Shown piece by piece: positions 10,464-24,000 of a DNA stretch of 64,000 nucleotides (position 1 is its first letter; every line of letters begins with the position of its first letter). This stretch comes from Pseudisothecium myosuroides (lineage: Eukaryota > Streptophyta > Bryopsida > Hypnales > Lembophyllaceae): positions 21,762,001-21,826,000 of the forward strand of contig OX637296.1 of NCBI GenBank assembly GCA_951799445.1, written 5' to 3'. A program made the position numbers and the translations under genes. Under the pieces are notes generated by a model that saw only the letters and a program-made list of their open reading frames with translations, was not told the origin of the DNA and ran no database searches.

Positions 10464-13280
10464 ACATATGCTCTTTCAAAACAATTAATACTATTTAATT
10501 ATTCTTTGTTGAAAGCACTACCACTTGTGGTACCATAAGTTTTTCTCCTGGCTTTATTGTTCTAACCTATTCTAATGATTGTATCATAGCTTCTATGTCT
10601 GTTGTTGTGGCACCAAATCAATGACATGTATGATTCTAACAACATTAGTAATAATCAACCATGTTGCCATGGATCTTTTTCCATGTGGTCTTATAAAGAC
10701 TCCAAATCTTGTCTAATGAATTTTAGAGTTTTGAATCAACTACTTTGTTGTGTTTTTGTGATGAACATTAAATTTTTATTGTCATCTCAATTATAAACTC
10801 AAAAGTAGAAGTTGTGTGCAATTTCAAGTTTAAATGTCTTTATTTATTAAAAAATATTTTTTGATCTGCATAAGCAATGTTTGGTTATGTTCCAACAACA
10901 TGTGTATATTGTACAATACAACAATAGGTAAGGTCAAAAACTATCACTTTGTTAGTTGTTTTCAATTCTCACCAATCTTTTATATTTCATTCTAACTTTA
11001 ATATATAAAAATTGATATAAGCAAGGATGGAATTGTAGCGAGGTGTTTTCATTGACACTTTGAGAGTGAAATAAGATTAGGGACAAAATTAGAAAAAGAT
11101 GATTTCTATTTCTACCGTAATAGAAATCAAACACCACATCTTATAACCAAAATTACAAAAGATGATGGAGCCCTAGTGCATTATATTTATTGATTTATAT
11201 TGATATAAAATATAAACAAATATTAAAGCCTTATTATATTTTATATATTAATGTGAAGTAAAACCTTTACTTGTAAAGTTACAACAACTCCTTTTGTATT
11301 TCGGAATTAATTTTGGATACAAAATATAAAAATTACATAGAATGCAATTTTGATTTATTTTTTACATTGGTCAACAATAAGATCAACAATCACATACATT
11401 TAAATTCTTTAAAGAGTGTTAAGAATAAATTTGAAATTATTATTATATCAAATATTTATATTTAATTCTTACTAACATTTTATAGGAGACATTTTTTTTT
11501 ATAAATTATACAATTATGTATTGCAATTTGTCAAGATAATGGAAAAGAATCTTGAACCTCTAAGAGTCAATTTTTGAGGTTAATCCACCCAAAAAATTTG
11601 AAACAATTGTTTATTCTATTCAAAGACTTGAAATTTTACATATTCACAAATAATTATAAAACCATAATTATCTTAAAACAAATTTATATCAATTAAAATG
11701 AAATATTTTAAAATAAATAATCTTATGTCTTTCCAAAAGCATAAAAATATTTCTACAATTTATCACATTTTTTTATTTTTTCAATTTTTATTTCAATAAA
11801 AAATTAATGTTAGAGTTGGTATACACATTTAATTTTATGCATTGATACACATTAGAATTTTATGTGGCTAAAATGAATTCTATAAAAAAAAAAATGAAAT
11901 TTTGAAGCCAAATAAAGGTATGGTCGCACTATCTTGTTGATGTTTGCAATGTGAATCTAGTTATGAAGTAAGCCTAAATTTGTTCCTAAGACCTTCAATA
12001 ACAACACTCTTAACACCAAGTGCAAACATACCTTAACTTAAGATGTACCGATTGAAGCTACTATTTTTTAAACATTTATTTTGTCTATCTTTTTAACTAT
12101 TTCAAGTTTAGATTTGTTGCCGTCAATTTGGCTCATTTTTTACATATTTCACATTTTCACCTATCTTTACGTTGGTTATTCATTTATTCTATTTTGTTTT
12201 TGTCTTTCAAAATATCTCTTTTTGTTTTGAAGAAAAACTTTTAAAACCCTTGAGAGACCTTGCATCTTTGAACCTTTAATTGATGGAACTATGAGCAGGT
12301 TAAACACCATTTTAAAGTTGATTGATTTATGCATCCATGGATGGTATGTGTTCAATTTTTGTTCAATTTCTTTTTTAATTTTGTGTTCTGCAAAATATTG
12401 TTTTAATTCTAGATTTAGCCATAGTAAACATTCTATTGGTATAAATACATTGGTTTAGACATTATTTTTCATAGGATATGCAATTGTACCAATAATTTTG
12501 ATATTATATCCGCTTATAATTTGTTTTAAATTTGATGTAGTCAATTCCAATGGTTGTCATCAATCAATCAATTAGTGTAATTCAATTGCTTATTTGTCTA
12601 CAAGTGAAATTTCTAATGTCTTCCCGTTTGTGATTGAATCAATAGTTGTGCTAGTCTATGGTGTTTTAAGTTCGAATTTTGTGATGATAACTATGGGCCA
12701 CCTTTTTGTGTTGATGTCTTCTTCATTTGTATCCATTGTTGTCCAATGCACCACATTTCCATCAAGCCATTGGTATCCTTCCGAGTTGAAATACACATTA
12801 TTTTGTTTGACTATTGCATTTATGTATATGTTTTGGTTGGATCTAATTTGGATTTGGGATCATTCCAACATTGATCTCCATGTTGTTTGTCACAAATTTT
12901 ATAGGGTACTAAACAAGTAATAGGCTAGTTGTTCTATCCATGACTTTGGTTGGTGTGACTCCAATTTAGTGTTTCATTTTTGAGCAATATTGTTTATCAT
13001 ATCTAGGATCTTATAAGTATCTTGGCTCTCATGTAAATGTCTTACATGTATATGAGAGGTAATCCTTGAAAAGCCCTTGGGGCCCTTATGTATGACCTGA
13101 ATTTAGCCTTATAAATCTTCAATTGTGGTTTAATATATCAATTGTGATACATTGTTATTTATATTCTATCATGATCATTAATTTATTTTGAATTGAAAAG
13201 TATTTGGTCAATGTTTTTGTGATCAAATACCATAAAATGCAAAAGGCCTTCAAGCCCTTCATAGGAATAATAATGTTATT
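10464..13280. other. AT-rich intergenic DNA
   Basis: No recognisable gene. The longest frame (12594-12920, +) encodes a hydrophobic 108-residue product with no identifiable family and no supporting splice structure, and is judged a by-product of decayed transposon sequence. Confidence 0.5.
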
Positions 13281-13410
13281 TTGAACTATATGTAGAGAAT
13301 TGATTCATTTGGGCAAATTTTGAGTTTACTTGTTATTTGTGTAAGTTTATCATGAAACCAATTCACAAGTTTAATTTGTCTTTGCTTCAATGCCTAAAGA
13401 TTTGTTAGTA
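13280..13410 (-). pseudogene. Possible decayed Copia reverse-transcriptase fragment
   Basis: Read on the minus strand, this stretch gives a broken frame containing ALKQ, then about 30 residues on ICPNESILYI. That matches the order and spacing of the Copia reverse-transcriptase words GLKQ and (C)xxDPNLYI. Stop codons interrupt both sides. The similarity is weak and rests on two short words, so an unrelated sequence is quite possible. Confidence 0.25.
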
Positions 13411-13689
13411 TTTCTGCAAAAACCTTGTTCTATGCTATCTTAGTGCCTATCATCATGCTTTGTCTTAGACACTCTATATACCAATTAATTGGCTCTATTT
13501 TCATAGTTGTTCAAATAGTCTTATTTGCTCCCCCATGTTTGTGACTTTGTTTATCTATGCAACTAATTTAAAGGCTTCTACATTAAATTTGGATCTTATT
13601 AATTGTCAAACATAGAATATAGTATCATTGGTGTTTTAGGAATGATTACTAATTGTATTATTGTTCTTTCATGTATACATTTTTCATTT

Positions 13690-13945
13690 GTATGTCTACA
13701 ATTTGACTTAGCAGGCTCGAGATTTTTTTGCAGAATTATGTTTCTTGCTCTTGTGCTTATCTTGCAATCTATTTGATCAAAGATTTTGAAATTTCTTCCA
13801 GATATTTTCATGCAAATGTAGTGCAAGATCCTATGGTTGGATATGAAAAAAAACATATCTTTAGAAATTTTGCTTTTTCCATTGAAAATAATAATTTTGA
13901 GTGTGTTTTGATGGGAAAATGGCCTTGGGGCTTTATTGGTGTAGC
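13690..13945 (-). mobile_element. Fragment of a TTAA-type element
   Basis: This segment resembles the right end of the element at 61248-62293. Shared words include GAAATTTCTTCCA, then GCAAGATC, a TATGG/TATAG block, and GATGGRAAWAWGGCCTT close to the end. The outer end (GGGCTTTATT) no longer shows the TTAA flank, and the rest of the element is missing or beyond recognition. Confidence 0.6.
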
Positions 13946-16069
13946 ATGTGGAGTTGTTATTTTTTTAAATTGATTGTAGGTTGAATATTTGTAATTTTCA
14001 CACCAAAATGCTGAATATTTATAGCTTTGTATGATAATTTTCACACCGTAACATTTTCAACTTGTAAATGTAAACCTTTAATTGGACGTCATTGATAGCA
14101 TGGAGATGCTAAAATATTGATGTATTGATAGCAAGCAAGCAATCAAGCAACACATCTTCAATATGCTTTCAAATTCCAAACCTAAAAAAACAAACTATAT
14201 TAAACCAAAGAGAATTTATTTTCAGAATTAATGAGTGGTAGAGATGTCACAAGGATTTGTTTGTATTCACCAAAGGTGTGGTGCTGACTTAGCATTTTAA
14301 AACAATAAAGTACAAAATAAAATAATGTTTTAATTTATATTATAAATTTTTATATGAAATAATAATTCTTCAATTTTTAATGGCCAATTTTTTTATTTAT
14401 TAAAATTATTATAGAATTGCGGATGGACACACAAATTAATTTGAAGCAATAGCTAGTTGTGGCTTCACTCATATGGTTTTATTTCATGGTTTTTGTTGTG
14501 TGGAATCACAATTCCATGACCTAGTTTGAGACTTCATTTCACGGCTATAGTTGTATGACTATAAAATTCCATGGTCAAGTTGTGGCTTCATTTCATGATT
14601 GTGGTCTTGTGTTGATGTGTCTCTTGCACCTAGTGCACCCCATGTTTGTCAATACAAAAATATATATTATCAAATATTGGTTGGATCAATTTTGATATGA
14701 TGATCATCACTCAAATTATTTAGCTTGTAAAAATTACCTTTGAGCTCCTAAATAATTGATGGAGACAAAAAGTGCCGAGAACTTCAATTCTTAATGGATT
14801 GCCTCTTGAGAGATCTAAACGACAATGCCTCTACAAAATGATTGCACATTTAATTCCAAGAGTATGACTAAGGCATATAAGGCATTGATTGCAATGAACA
14901 ATAATACTTGATACAACATTTTTAGAATTCAGGTTTCTACATTTGGTCATTGTATACAAAATATAGACTAAACATACAATAGAAGAAACTTTAATGTACT
15001 ATATCAAACAAATTGAATGACCATTTTTATATTATATTCTCAAATGAAATTCTCTAATTTATCTGTCACTTGTTTAGGGTGACCAAGAATAAAATTGCAA
15101 TGCTAAAGTGACAGACAACTATGAAAATGTTGATGCCTTCACTTTCTATAAGTGAGGAAGGATATATAAAAAATGAAATTATTTGTTTGAATTTCAAATT
15201 TACTTCAAGCCTCTCACTACCAGATAGGATCTTTGTTATATACAATCACTAGTACAAATCTACCAAAGGTTGAATTCGTTTTGTATGAATTCTATGTTAG
15301 ATTCAACAATATTTGAATAGGAAGGTGCTAGCATATGATCGCATGAGTATAGAATCTATGAGCCCATGAGTCTAAAAGTCTATATTATAGACACCATCTA
15401 TGATTTAGGTGTCTATATTAGAGGTATCTATGTTATATAATATTTTCATGTTATAATGTACCTATATTATAGGTACAAATGTTATAAACACCTTCAAATG
15501 ATTGTAGGTACATATCTACAACCAAGTTCAAGGCCCATAGGCTCATACCTCTACGCTCACGTACTAGCATCGTTAGAATTTGTATTAGCTTTAATCTAGA
15601 TTTAGCACAAACCATTTCAGTCCATGACGGATTTGTACTATTGAATTTTTCCACCTTTTCTACTTTGCAATGCTCAAGATATAGTATAGTCTAAGTAAAA
15701 AATAGAAATATTGTAAAATAAATTCATAAATCCACATTATCCTTTTGAGCCATAGATGTAAGTATTCAAAATGTATAACCACATGGCTTTGTCATATGAA
15801 AGGCAACAATTGCTTTGTAAGTTAATCTTTATTTATTCTACAAAATACCTTTAGGCATTTAAAAATTTCTACAAATTCTTGTGTACTTCCAGCTTTCTAA
15901 TAAACCAATACATGTTTGCATAAGTAGCATCCAATTTTGTGTCAAAAAACATAATTCATACATGTTGCACCAAAAAAATGGATGGATGAAAATTGGTTAC
16001 AATTTGTAGGTGACTAGAAGTCCATTCTATACATCATCCACAATGTGGTCAATAGAGCCTTTAGGGCCA
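13946..16069. other. AT-rich intergenic DNA downstream of the AP2-like gene
   Basis: No gene seen. Short words such as GTCTATATTATAGACACC repeat locally around 15360-15500. The plus-strand TTTATTTATT at 15828-15837 gives two overlapping AATAAA signals on the minus strand, about 235 bp beyond the stop codon of the gene at 16070, and is a plausible polyadenylation region for it. Confidence 0.5.
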
Positions 16070-19000
16070 TTAAGGTGTTGCATTCCATCTTGGTTCATAA
16101 ACCCCTGGGATTAATCTCCATGCTTTAGTATTAGAAAGTTTTTTAATAGGCTCCGTATATGGAAAATAAGTATAATTCCATTTTTGATCTTTGACATTGT
16201 ATAAAACAATGAGAGGATCATGTCCAATAACCTTTATGGCTATATGTTCAACACTTGCCATTACTTCCCATGGAGGCAACTTTAATTTTTCTCCTCTTTT
16301 ATTGTTCTTTTTAAATAATAATGTATACATATCTTTAGGCATGATACCTTCAGTTAAGACATTGTAAGAACCTGTGGGGGTACCATCTTCATTAACAACA
16401 ACTTCAATAATAAATAAAATTTCTGAATTTTTTCTAAATTGGGTTTGTCGAGATACAGCATATATTTTAGTATTAAATCCAATTTGAACAAGCTTTGGTG
16501 GTTCAACAACCTTAATAAAATATATATCTCCAGCCTTAGTAAAATCAATAATTAATTGTTGCCTTTTAGAATTATTTATATTAAAATAGAATATGACAGG
16601 TTTGGGACGGTGTTTTTTTTTTAGAGAAATTTGTGAAAAAATTTGTAGGCCACCATAATAAATAGAGCATCCACAAACAACAATATTAGAATATCCTAAT
16701 TTTATAAATGATGGAGCTGCATTTAAAATATGTTCAAAATGAACCCAAGATTCTTTAATAGAGCAATATACTACCAATGAAATTTGTGTACTTCCAAAAA
16801 TTTGAATATCATCATCATGTATTGTTTCTTTACAATGGGATACTCCTATAACAATCAAACGATATGTCGTTCTTGTACTATCGTAAAAAACTAAACGAGC
16901 TATCTTACGTTGTAATATTTTGTATGGTATTGGAGGTAAAAACTTTATATCATAAGTAAGAGGATTTGTTATTATTATTGTCGATTTATTTTTGTCTTGA
17001 TCACTCAAATTTTGTTCATTCCTTTCTCTTTTCACAACAATAAGTCCACCATCACAAGCAATTATATTGTCGAAGTCTAATTCTAAATATCTAATGTTGG
17101 GAAGATTTACCCATTGTTTTTGATAATATTCTATAGTACAAGTATCAGGTGCATTAATTAAGTATTGATAATAATCCAAGCCCAAAATTCGTCTTTGTAT
17201 GTTAACTTCAGCAAAATTTGTTGCTATGACACAAGGAAAATAAAATTTGTATTTTTTACGTTCTATACTATGTAATTTTACATTAGACGGTGACCAATTT
17301 GAAGCTTTGAACATATGAATAATTGTATCTTCAAATTCCAAATCGCAATTATCACTAGGTTTTTTGTATAATGCCCATGATTCATCAAGTTGAATCCAAG
17401 GACATTCTATAAAATGTTTTGCCATGTCTTTAGGTTCGAGGATTTTTTGGGAACTTTCATTCAAATTATTTTTTGCCATGCATGCATTTTCATCATTGAT
17501 AGGGTTAGGTTCAATGATTTTTTGGGAACTTTGCTTGTAAATATTGAAAGGAAGAGGTTCATTTAATATTTGTTTTATTAGATCCCATGCATACGCTTCA
17601 CTAACTTTTTTTTCTTCAAGAAGAAGGATAAATTTTTGAACATCGTCTACAGTGTAATGTCCACGACGAAAATTAGTCACATATTCCCATCCATTTACAT
17701 GTAAATTTACAAGGTCTGTGAAAATTCCAAGTATTTCTTTCTCAGGATTATGGTCAATAACAATAAATTTATCAAATCCTTTTATTGTTTTATTTCCTAT
17801 ATAGTTAATAACTTGTCCTTGCCACATTTCACCTCCAGAAGGATTTTTTCGCTTACTACGCTGAACACATTTCAAACCAGATTTAGAATGTGTAAATCCT
17901 AAAGCTTGTCTCTTCATTGACCATATATAATCATCATTGCTCCAATTTTTCATTTCTTCAAAGTCGTCTTTATAATTAGATAAAGGAAAATTAAAATTAA
18001 AATTTTTAAACTGCATTTCTAATTTAAGAGCCAATAAATCTTGCACCCTAGCAGCTCTCTCACAAGTGGCATAAAGTCCAATTTTCCAATTTTCATTTTT
18101 AAGACCTAACTTAGGTAGTGTTGCTTGCCAACCGCCCTTAACCTTATAAATACCTCTGTATCCATCTAGTATATAATACTTTCTTACTCGTTTTTGTTTA
18201 TTTTTTTTTGTATTGCTATCTATTGATCCAAGAAGAGGTTCTCCTTGAATTTCATTCAGTTCTTCAATAGGCTCTTGAAAACCATCTTTCATCATTTCAG
18301 CAAAGGGTTCTTGGCAACAAAGTTCATTAGTTTCTTCATTAGGTGCGTCAATAGGTTCTTGAAAATCATCTTTCATCATTTCAACAAAGGATTCTTGGCA
18401 ACAAAGTTCATTAGTTTCTTCATTAGGTGCATCAATAGGTTTTTGAAAATCATCTTTCATCATTTCAACAACGGATTCTTGGCAACAAAGTTCATTAGTT
18501 TCTTCATTAGGTGCGTCAATAGGTTCTTGAAAATCGTCTTTCATCATTTCAACAAAGGATTTATGGCAACAAAGTTCATTTACTTCATTAGTTTCTTCAT
18601 TAGGTTCGTCAATAGGTTCTTGAAAATCATCTTTCATCATTTCAACAAAGGATTCTTGGCAACAAAGTTCATTAGTTTCTTCATTAGGTGCATCGATAGC
18701 ATCATTCATCATTTCAACAAAGGATTCCTTTTGAAGTTCATTAGTTTTTTCACTTATTTTTCTTAATAATTCTTTTGTGTTATGGCTTATCAAGTCAGCA
18801 GACACTAAAGAGGTTTTGTCCTTATTAAGTACATAAGTACATTTCACGTTAACATCTTGAGCATCAGATAAAATAGACGCTTCATTAGAACCTTGAGAAC
18901 ATGCTTTAAAGTTTGTATTTTTGTCATCAATAGCCTTTAAAGCCATTTCATTTGGATTTTTTTCAAGGTTACTTTTATCATTTATATGAATCATATCTTC

Positions 19001-21075
19001 ATTGTTTGCTAACTGTGTAATTTGTTCTATTAATAGAGGAGCAATTGTATGGGAGGTACTGCTACATTGATTGTCTAGATTTTTAGCATCAGAATTTATT
19101 AGATTGGATATATCTGGTAGGTCAAAGTTATTGGTACTAGGAAATTCTTTTGGAACTTCAAAATTTAAAGACATATCATTTGTAATAATAGAATTAGGTA
19201 TATCTACAAAGTGAGTATTTTGATCGCTAGGAAATTCATCGGGAATGTCAAATTGCAAGATTGCATCTTGTATATTTATATTATCACCAATGTGATAATC
19301 ATTTAATATGGGTGTATCAAAGGGTAGATCTGTAATGTCAATGTCTAAACTTGGGGGCATATCATTTATATTTATTACATCTTCATTTTGATTAGTAGCA
19401 GAGATAAATGAAAATGCATTACTTTGTATGGCAAATTCATTCTTATAGTTAAATTGAAATTCATGTGGAATTGGTATAATTGAAGGTGCATAAGTATCTA
19501 GAGGTGATGGCATGAGTAGAGGTAATGACATAGGAATTTTTGGAGGTACTTGCTCATGAGTCTTTAGAGGTGATGGTGCACGGCTATTTGCAAGTGATTG
19601 ATGGGAAGTTGATGTTGGAGAGTTAAAACAAGGAGTTCTTATTCTTTTGGTTGCAGGGCCTTCATTGAAAAGGGATTTATTTAAGCTATTAGTTATATAT
19701 AAGGCTTTTTGGTTGTGAATTTTTCTTTTTAATTTTTGTTGAGAGTATGGTCCTGAAGGAGTACGATGTGCTATGTCTTCTAAATACTTTGTTGCATTTT
19801 CTGAATCAATCTTTGCCATTTCATTTAATAATGAATCCAAAGTTACGTGATATAATTGATCAAGGTTTATATTTGTAGCATTAAATAAGTGATCTTCAAC
19901 ACTATGCAAGATTGTGTCTTCATGATCCTCACTTACATGACTAGGTGCTTGCATGGCTTGTTCCGTAGGCAGTAGGAAAGTAGACAATGACGGTACTTCT
20001 AAATGATTTTCAGTATTTTGATCGTGAATGTTTTGATTTTCTAATATTAACTAACATAAAATAGATTGATATATTAGATGCAATCTACTTATTTCTAATA
20101 ATTTGAATTTATATTTAAATATATCATATTTTGCATTATAATTCAATATTGTTACTAACAATCATATTTTGATTTGAACCTCTTGATTTGATTTTTGTAT
20201 GAGATTTGCATTTGAAAAATCAAAATGTATTAAAAAAATTATGTACAAACTTTCTTTGCAAGTAATTGTCATTGATAACAAAATATTATTTTGTTGAAAA
20301 CATTGCATTCAATACACATTGCAAGCTAATTATAATACTAAAGTGCTAAGTGCTACAAAAAGCTTACTCAATTCTTATTGATTTTTCTATTCATTAATAT
20401 TTATCAAAATATATAATGAAATTATGAATTATTTATTAAAACAATAAAACTTTAAAATAAAATAATATAAATAAGATATATAAAATTTTCACAAATTATA
20501 TGTGATATATCAATTATAATTCAAATGTAAAATATAAAACATTATAAATTATGATATTTAGCAATATTTGAATTAAATAGCTTTTTATACACTATCATAT
20601 TGGAATGACTAGTCACAATAATAAATTATTCCAAGCTATTATTTACAGTACAAAATCTGTTAATAAATCTTTTATAAAATTATTATTGTTCAAACATGAA
20701 AAAACAAATGTCGACCATTCATCACTATTTATCATTTCATCTTTTATTTTTATAAAATATTTAAGTATTTCTAATTCTAAATTCTAAATAAATTCTAAAA
20801 ATAAATTACTTGATTTTAAATCATTTTATATATTTTTAATTAATATGATCAATAATACAATTAAATAATGAATTATTTAATTTTGTTTAATATATGTAAA
20901 CCTGTCTTTCTAAAATATTAATTTTTTTGTGGTAATTTGAAGCTATTTCTTGCACAAAATCAAAATTTTCAATTTCATCGTATACAACGTTGTTAATGTA
21001 ATCTTGATAAATATCATTTTCATGATTTGAATGTCTAATATTAGAATCTTTTGAATTTTGAAATTCAGACTCCAT
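16070..21075 (-). CDS. Double-AP2 (ANT-type) protein with C-terminal F-box-associated/kelch-like domain
   Basis: Exon 1 is 20902-21075 (58 codons from ATG) and exon 2 is 16070-20050; the join is in phase and gives 1384 residues. The second exon has no ATG near its 5' end. The 5' exon is inferred from donor ACAG|GTTTAC and acceptor ATGTTAG, and it creates a continuous coiled-coil-like stretch (INILERQLILENQ). Residues ~90-490 are acidic, Ser/Asn-rich low complexity. Residues ~494-659 are six 28-residue repeats. Residues ~681-747 match an AP2 domain (GYRGIYKVKGGW...ERAARVQDLLALK). The linker NFPLSNYKDDFEEMKNW and a second, degenerate AP2 unit (~781-850) follow, the order seen in AINTEGUMENTA/PLETHORA factors. 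Residues ~935-1384 resemble the propeller of plant F-box proteins (DGGLIVV, then ITNPLTYDIKFLPPI). No F-box is visible. DNA binding is inferred and may be lost. The long frame without stops argues for selection. Confidence 0.8.
18245..18745 (-). repeat. 84-bp in-frame tandem repeat inside the AP2-like gene, 6 units
   Basis: Each unit encodes about 28 residues with the pattern ESFVEMMKDDFQEP, IDAPNEETNELCCQ. Units two to five are nearly identical at the DNA level, one carries a short NEV insertion, and the two outer units are shortened or diverged. This indicates recent expansion by slippage or unequal exchange. A 173-codon frame on the opposite strand (18245-18766) is a mirror product of the repeat, not a gene. 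Confidence 0.95.
20051..20901 (-). other. Inferred intron of the AP2-like gene
   Basis: 851 bp and very AT-rich. The donor on the minus strand is CAG|GTTTAC and the acceptor is ATTTTATGTTAG|TTA with a T-rich lead. Both fit plant consensus and phase is kept, but no transcript evidence is available. Confidence 0.55.
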
Positions 21076-24000
21076 TTTTTTAAATATTGAAAAAAAAATT
21101 GTCTTATAATTTTTTTGGTTTTATTGTGTTTTAAAAAATTAAACCTTAAAAACTAATAGATACTAAAGAATGTTAAATATATTTAAATTTAAATTTTTCA
21201 ATAAATATATCAATACAAATATACTAAATACAAAAATTAGATATACCAAAAGATAAATTCTAGAATATTTTCAAAATACATCTGATAATGAATTTAATAG
21301 TTGAAATATGTATTCAAATTTTTCTCAATTCATCATTTATATATCTAAAAAATCAAATTTGTTCAGTTCTCTTCATTCAATACTAATAAAACTAGTATTT
21401 AAAAATCTCTATAATTATGTAGCTAACTATTTATGTGCTATTTCTAATTTTTTGGAATATTGTATAACTCACAAAACTTCAAAGCTATATATTTGAGGTT
21501 TACAATTCATATATTATATCATGCCTCAAATAAATATTGTTTCCATAAGAAATAAAATTTCAAATTATTCTTTAATTATTGAAATAAAAAAATTGTTCTT
21601 AAAATTATTTATTTATTTATTTATTTTGAATTAAATAAAATCCTACCAATGCTTATATTGTCAGAAAATTAATGTATCAATGTCTTTAAGGAAAATAGAT
21701 TAATTACTAAAATAACTTATAAAATGAATTCTAAAAGATTTATATGATTTTTTCATAAATCATACATTTAAGTCATGAATCAAATACATAAATACTTAAA
21801 TTATGTAATTCTATCTCATATATATATAAAATATCATTAAAAAAATTTAGTCTGGCTACATTTTTAGTAAATGAAGTCACCAAAGTTCTAGTCAATTGTT
21901 TCATTTTTTTATTAAATGCTTTGACTTATATTTTGAAATAGATTTACGTTAAATTTTGAGGTTCAAAATGAGATAAATAAGCATAAATTGATGAATTGAT
22001 AAATTAATTTATACTCATACAAAAATATTGAAAATTTAATTAATGGATTATAATTAGTACATGTTTTTAATTTGCATTGATTTAGAAGAAATTGAAATTT
22101 TCATATTAAATGAAGTTTTAATAAATTTAAAAACATTAGATATAATTATTAGCACAATTTTAAAAATTATAATTATAATTATATTTTGTAAGTCTACAAT
22201 ACAATAATATTGTCAAAAATTTAAAATATAGACCGTAAAAGATGTAACATGATTTTTATTAATTATTTAATACATTTTATATATTATAAATATATGCCTA
22301 TATAAACATTGATTTATTTTTTAAATTTAAAGCATTGAATATATGTAAGTAGAAAATATATGTATTGATAAAAATTGATTAAAGTTTTAAGAAATCAACA
22401 ATGTCATTTTTATTTTTACTAGATACCAATTAGTATATCTCACTATAGTTTTTTTAATTTCTTAAGGTATTATATATTATTTTTTTTATAAAAAGCTTAT
22501 TTATATTGATATTTTGAAAATGATAATTCAACATTTACATAACCATAATCCAATTTTTTTATTACTTATAAACTAAACCTATATCAACTTCATAGTCTAA
22601 ATAATATAAATGTTAATAAAAAAAATTATCCAAATTACTTAAAAAATTTCAATCTTATGATTAATCTATTATGAATATTGTGCCACTAATAGTTTTAAAG
22701 CTAAAAAACAAACCAAATCTTGACATCATATAAGATAAATTTAGATATTTAAAATCATTGAAACATTGTGACTTTTTATTGATTATTTTATATTAGATTA
22801 TACTCCATAATCTACTACATTGGACTAAAGCTATGATTATTTAATTATTTGTTAAAAAATATAGAATTGTATTATACCATCAAATGTAACAATAGTTAAA
22901 ATTTCAACTTGTGATCTATAAAACAAAATAAAGGCCATGATAGTACATCATTGAAGAAAAAACTGTTGAACATATTTTGGCATCACTGTATTCATTAAAG
23001 AATATAAACTTTTATATATAGCTCTTTCCATCTTCAATGCTTCTAAAATGAAGATTTTGTAAATTTTTTTTTTAATAATTTGAAAAACAAAGAATATTAA
23101 GATTGTATTTTTTTAAAGCATTGATATACTAAATTTAATTTATTATAATACTACTAGGATACTACTGCTTTTGTTGTTGTAAGTGATGACCAATTGAAGA
23201 TTGAAGACTTTTAAAATGTTCAAACACGTAATTTCATCAATTGAGCTAAACTTCACATTAAATTTATAAAGAAAAATTTATAAAGAAATTGTGCTTAAAA
23301 AAACTCTTCAACTCTTATCAATTGTTCTTAAAACCTCTAAAACTAGAATACCGGAATAATGATGCCTCAAAATTCCATGGATTCATATCATGGACCTTAG
23401 AATTGGATCTTATATTCATCAATAATTTTTTTTTATTATTAATACAAAAAGATCAATTAAACTAATTCCAACTAGGAAGTCATCACTAGGATCCAACCTA
23501 AAAGTCACCACTTAAATCAATCAACGATACTAAAATGTATGTGAAAGTTTATATGTAAAATAGGTAATTAATTTACTAATGTAGATTATGTAGGATAGAG
23601 TTGTTGAATAAGACCATTGGTAACCAATGTTTGACATCCTTTCAATGTAAATATTATAGTGCATAACTCTATATATTAAAATATCTCCTTCCTTGTTCAA
23701 TTTAAAATTTAAAATTCACCCTTGTTTGAATTTTTTTGAATTTTTTTACAATATTTGATAGAATTTAGTAAGATTTAGCAATAACTTCTAACAAATATTG
23801 AACATCGAGACTTTGTCTTATTTAAAAAGTTACTTTTAAACATTGTTGAATGCTTTGATATAAGAACAACTCAAAAATTTCTTTTAAAATGGATTTGAAA
23901 TCTACTATTATATAAGTATAGTAAAACAAATAGTTTCCAAAAAATTAGCACCACTTTATTTAAGGGACCCTATCTTTGAACTTACATAGTTTCTAAGACT

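Noticed and set aside
12594..12920. 108-codon hydrophobic frame
   Set aside because: No family match, no splice support and no start context; located in decayed repeat-like DNA.
18245..18766. 173-codon open frame on the plus strand opposite the AP2-like gene
   Set aside because: It is the antisense mirror of the 84-bp repeat; the product is a periodic hydrophobic sequence with no family, and the minus strand carries the recognised domains.
19985..19987. Taking the start of the long AP2-like frame at 19987
   Set aside because: The codon there is TTG, not ATG, and the frame stays open further upstream into an acceptor-like site.
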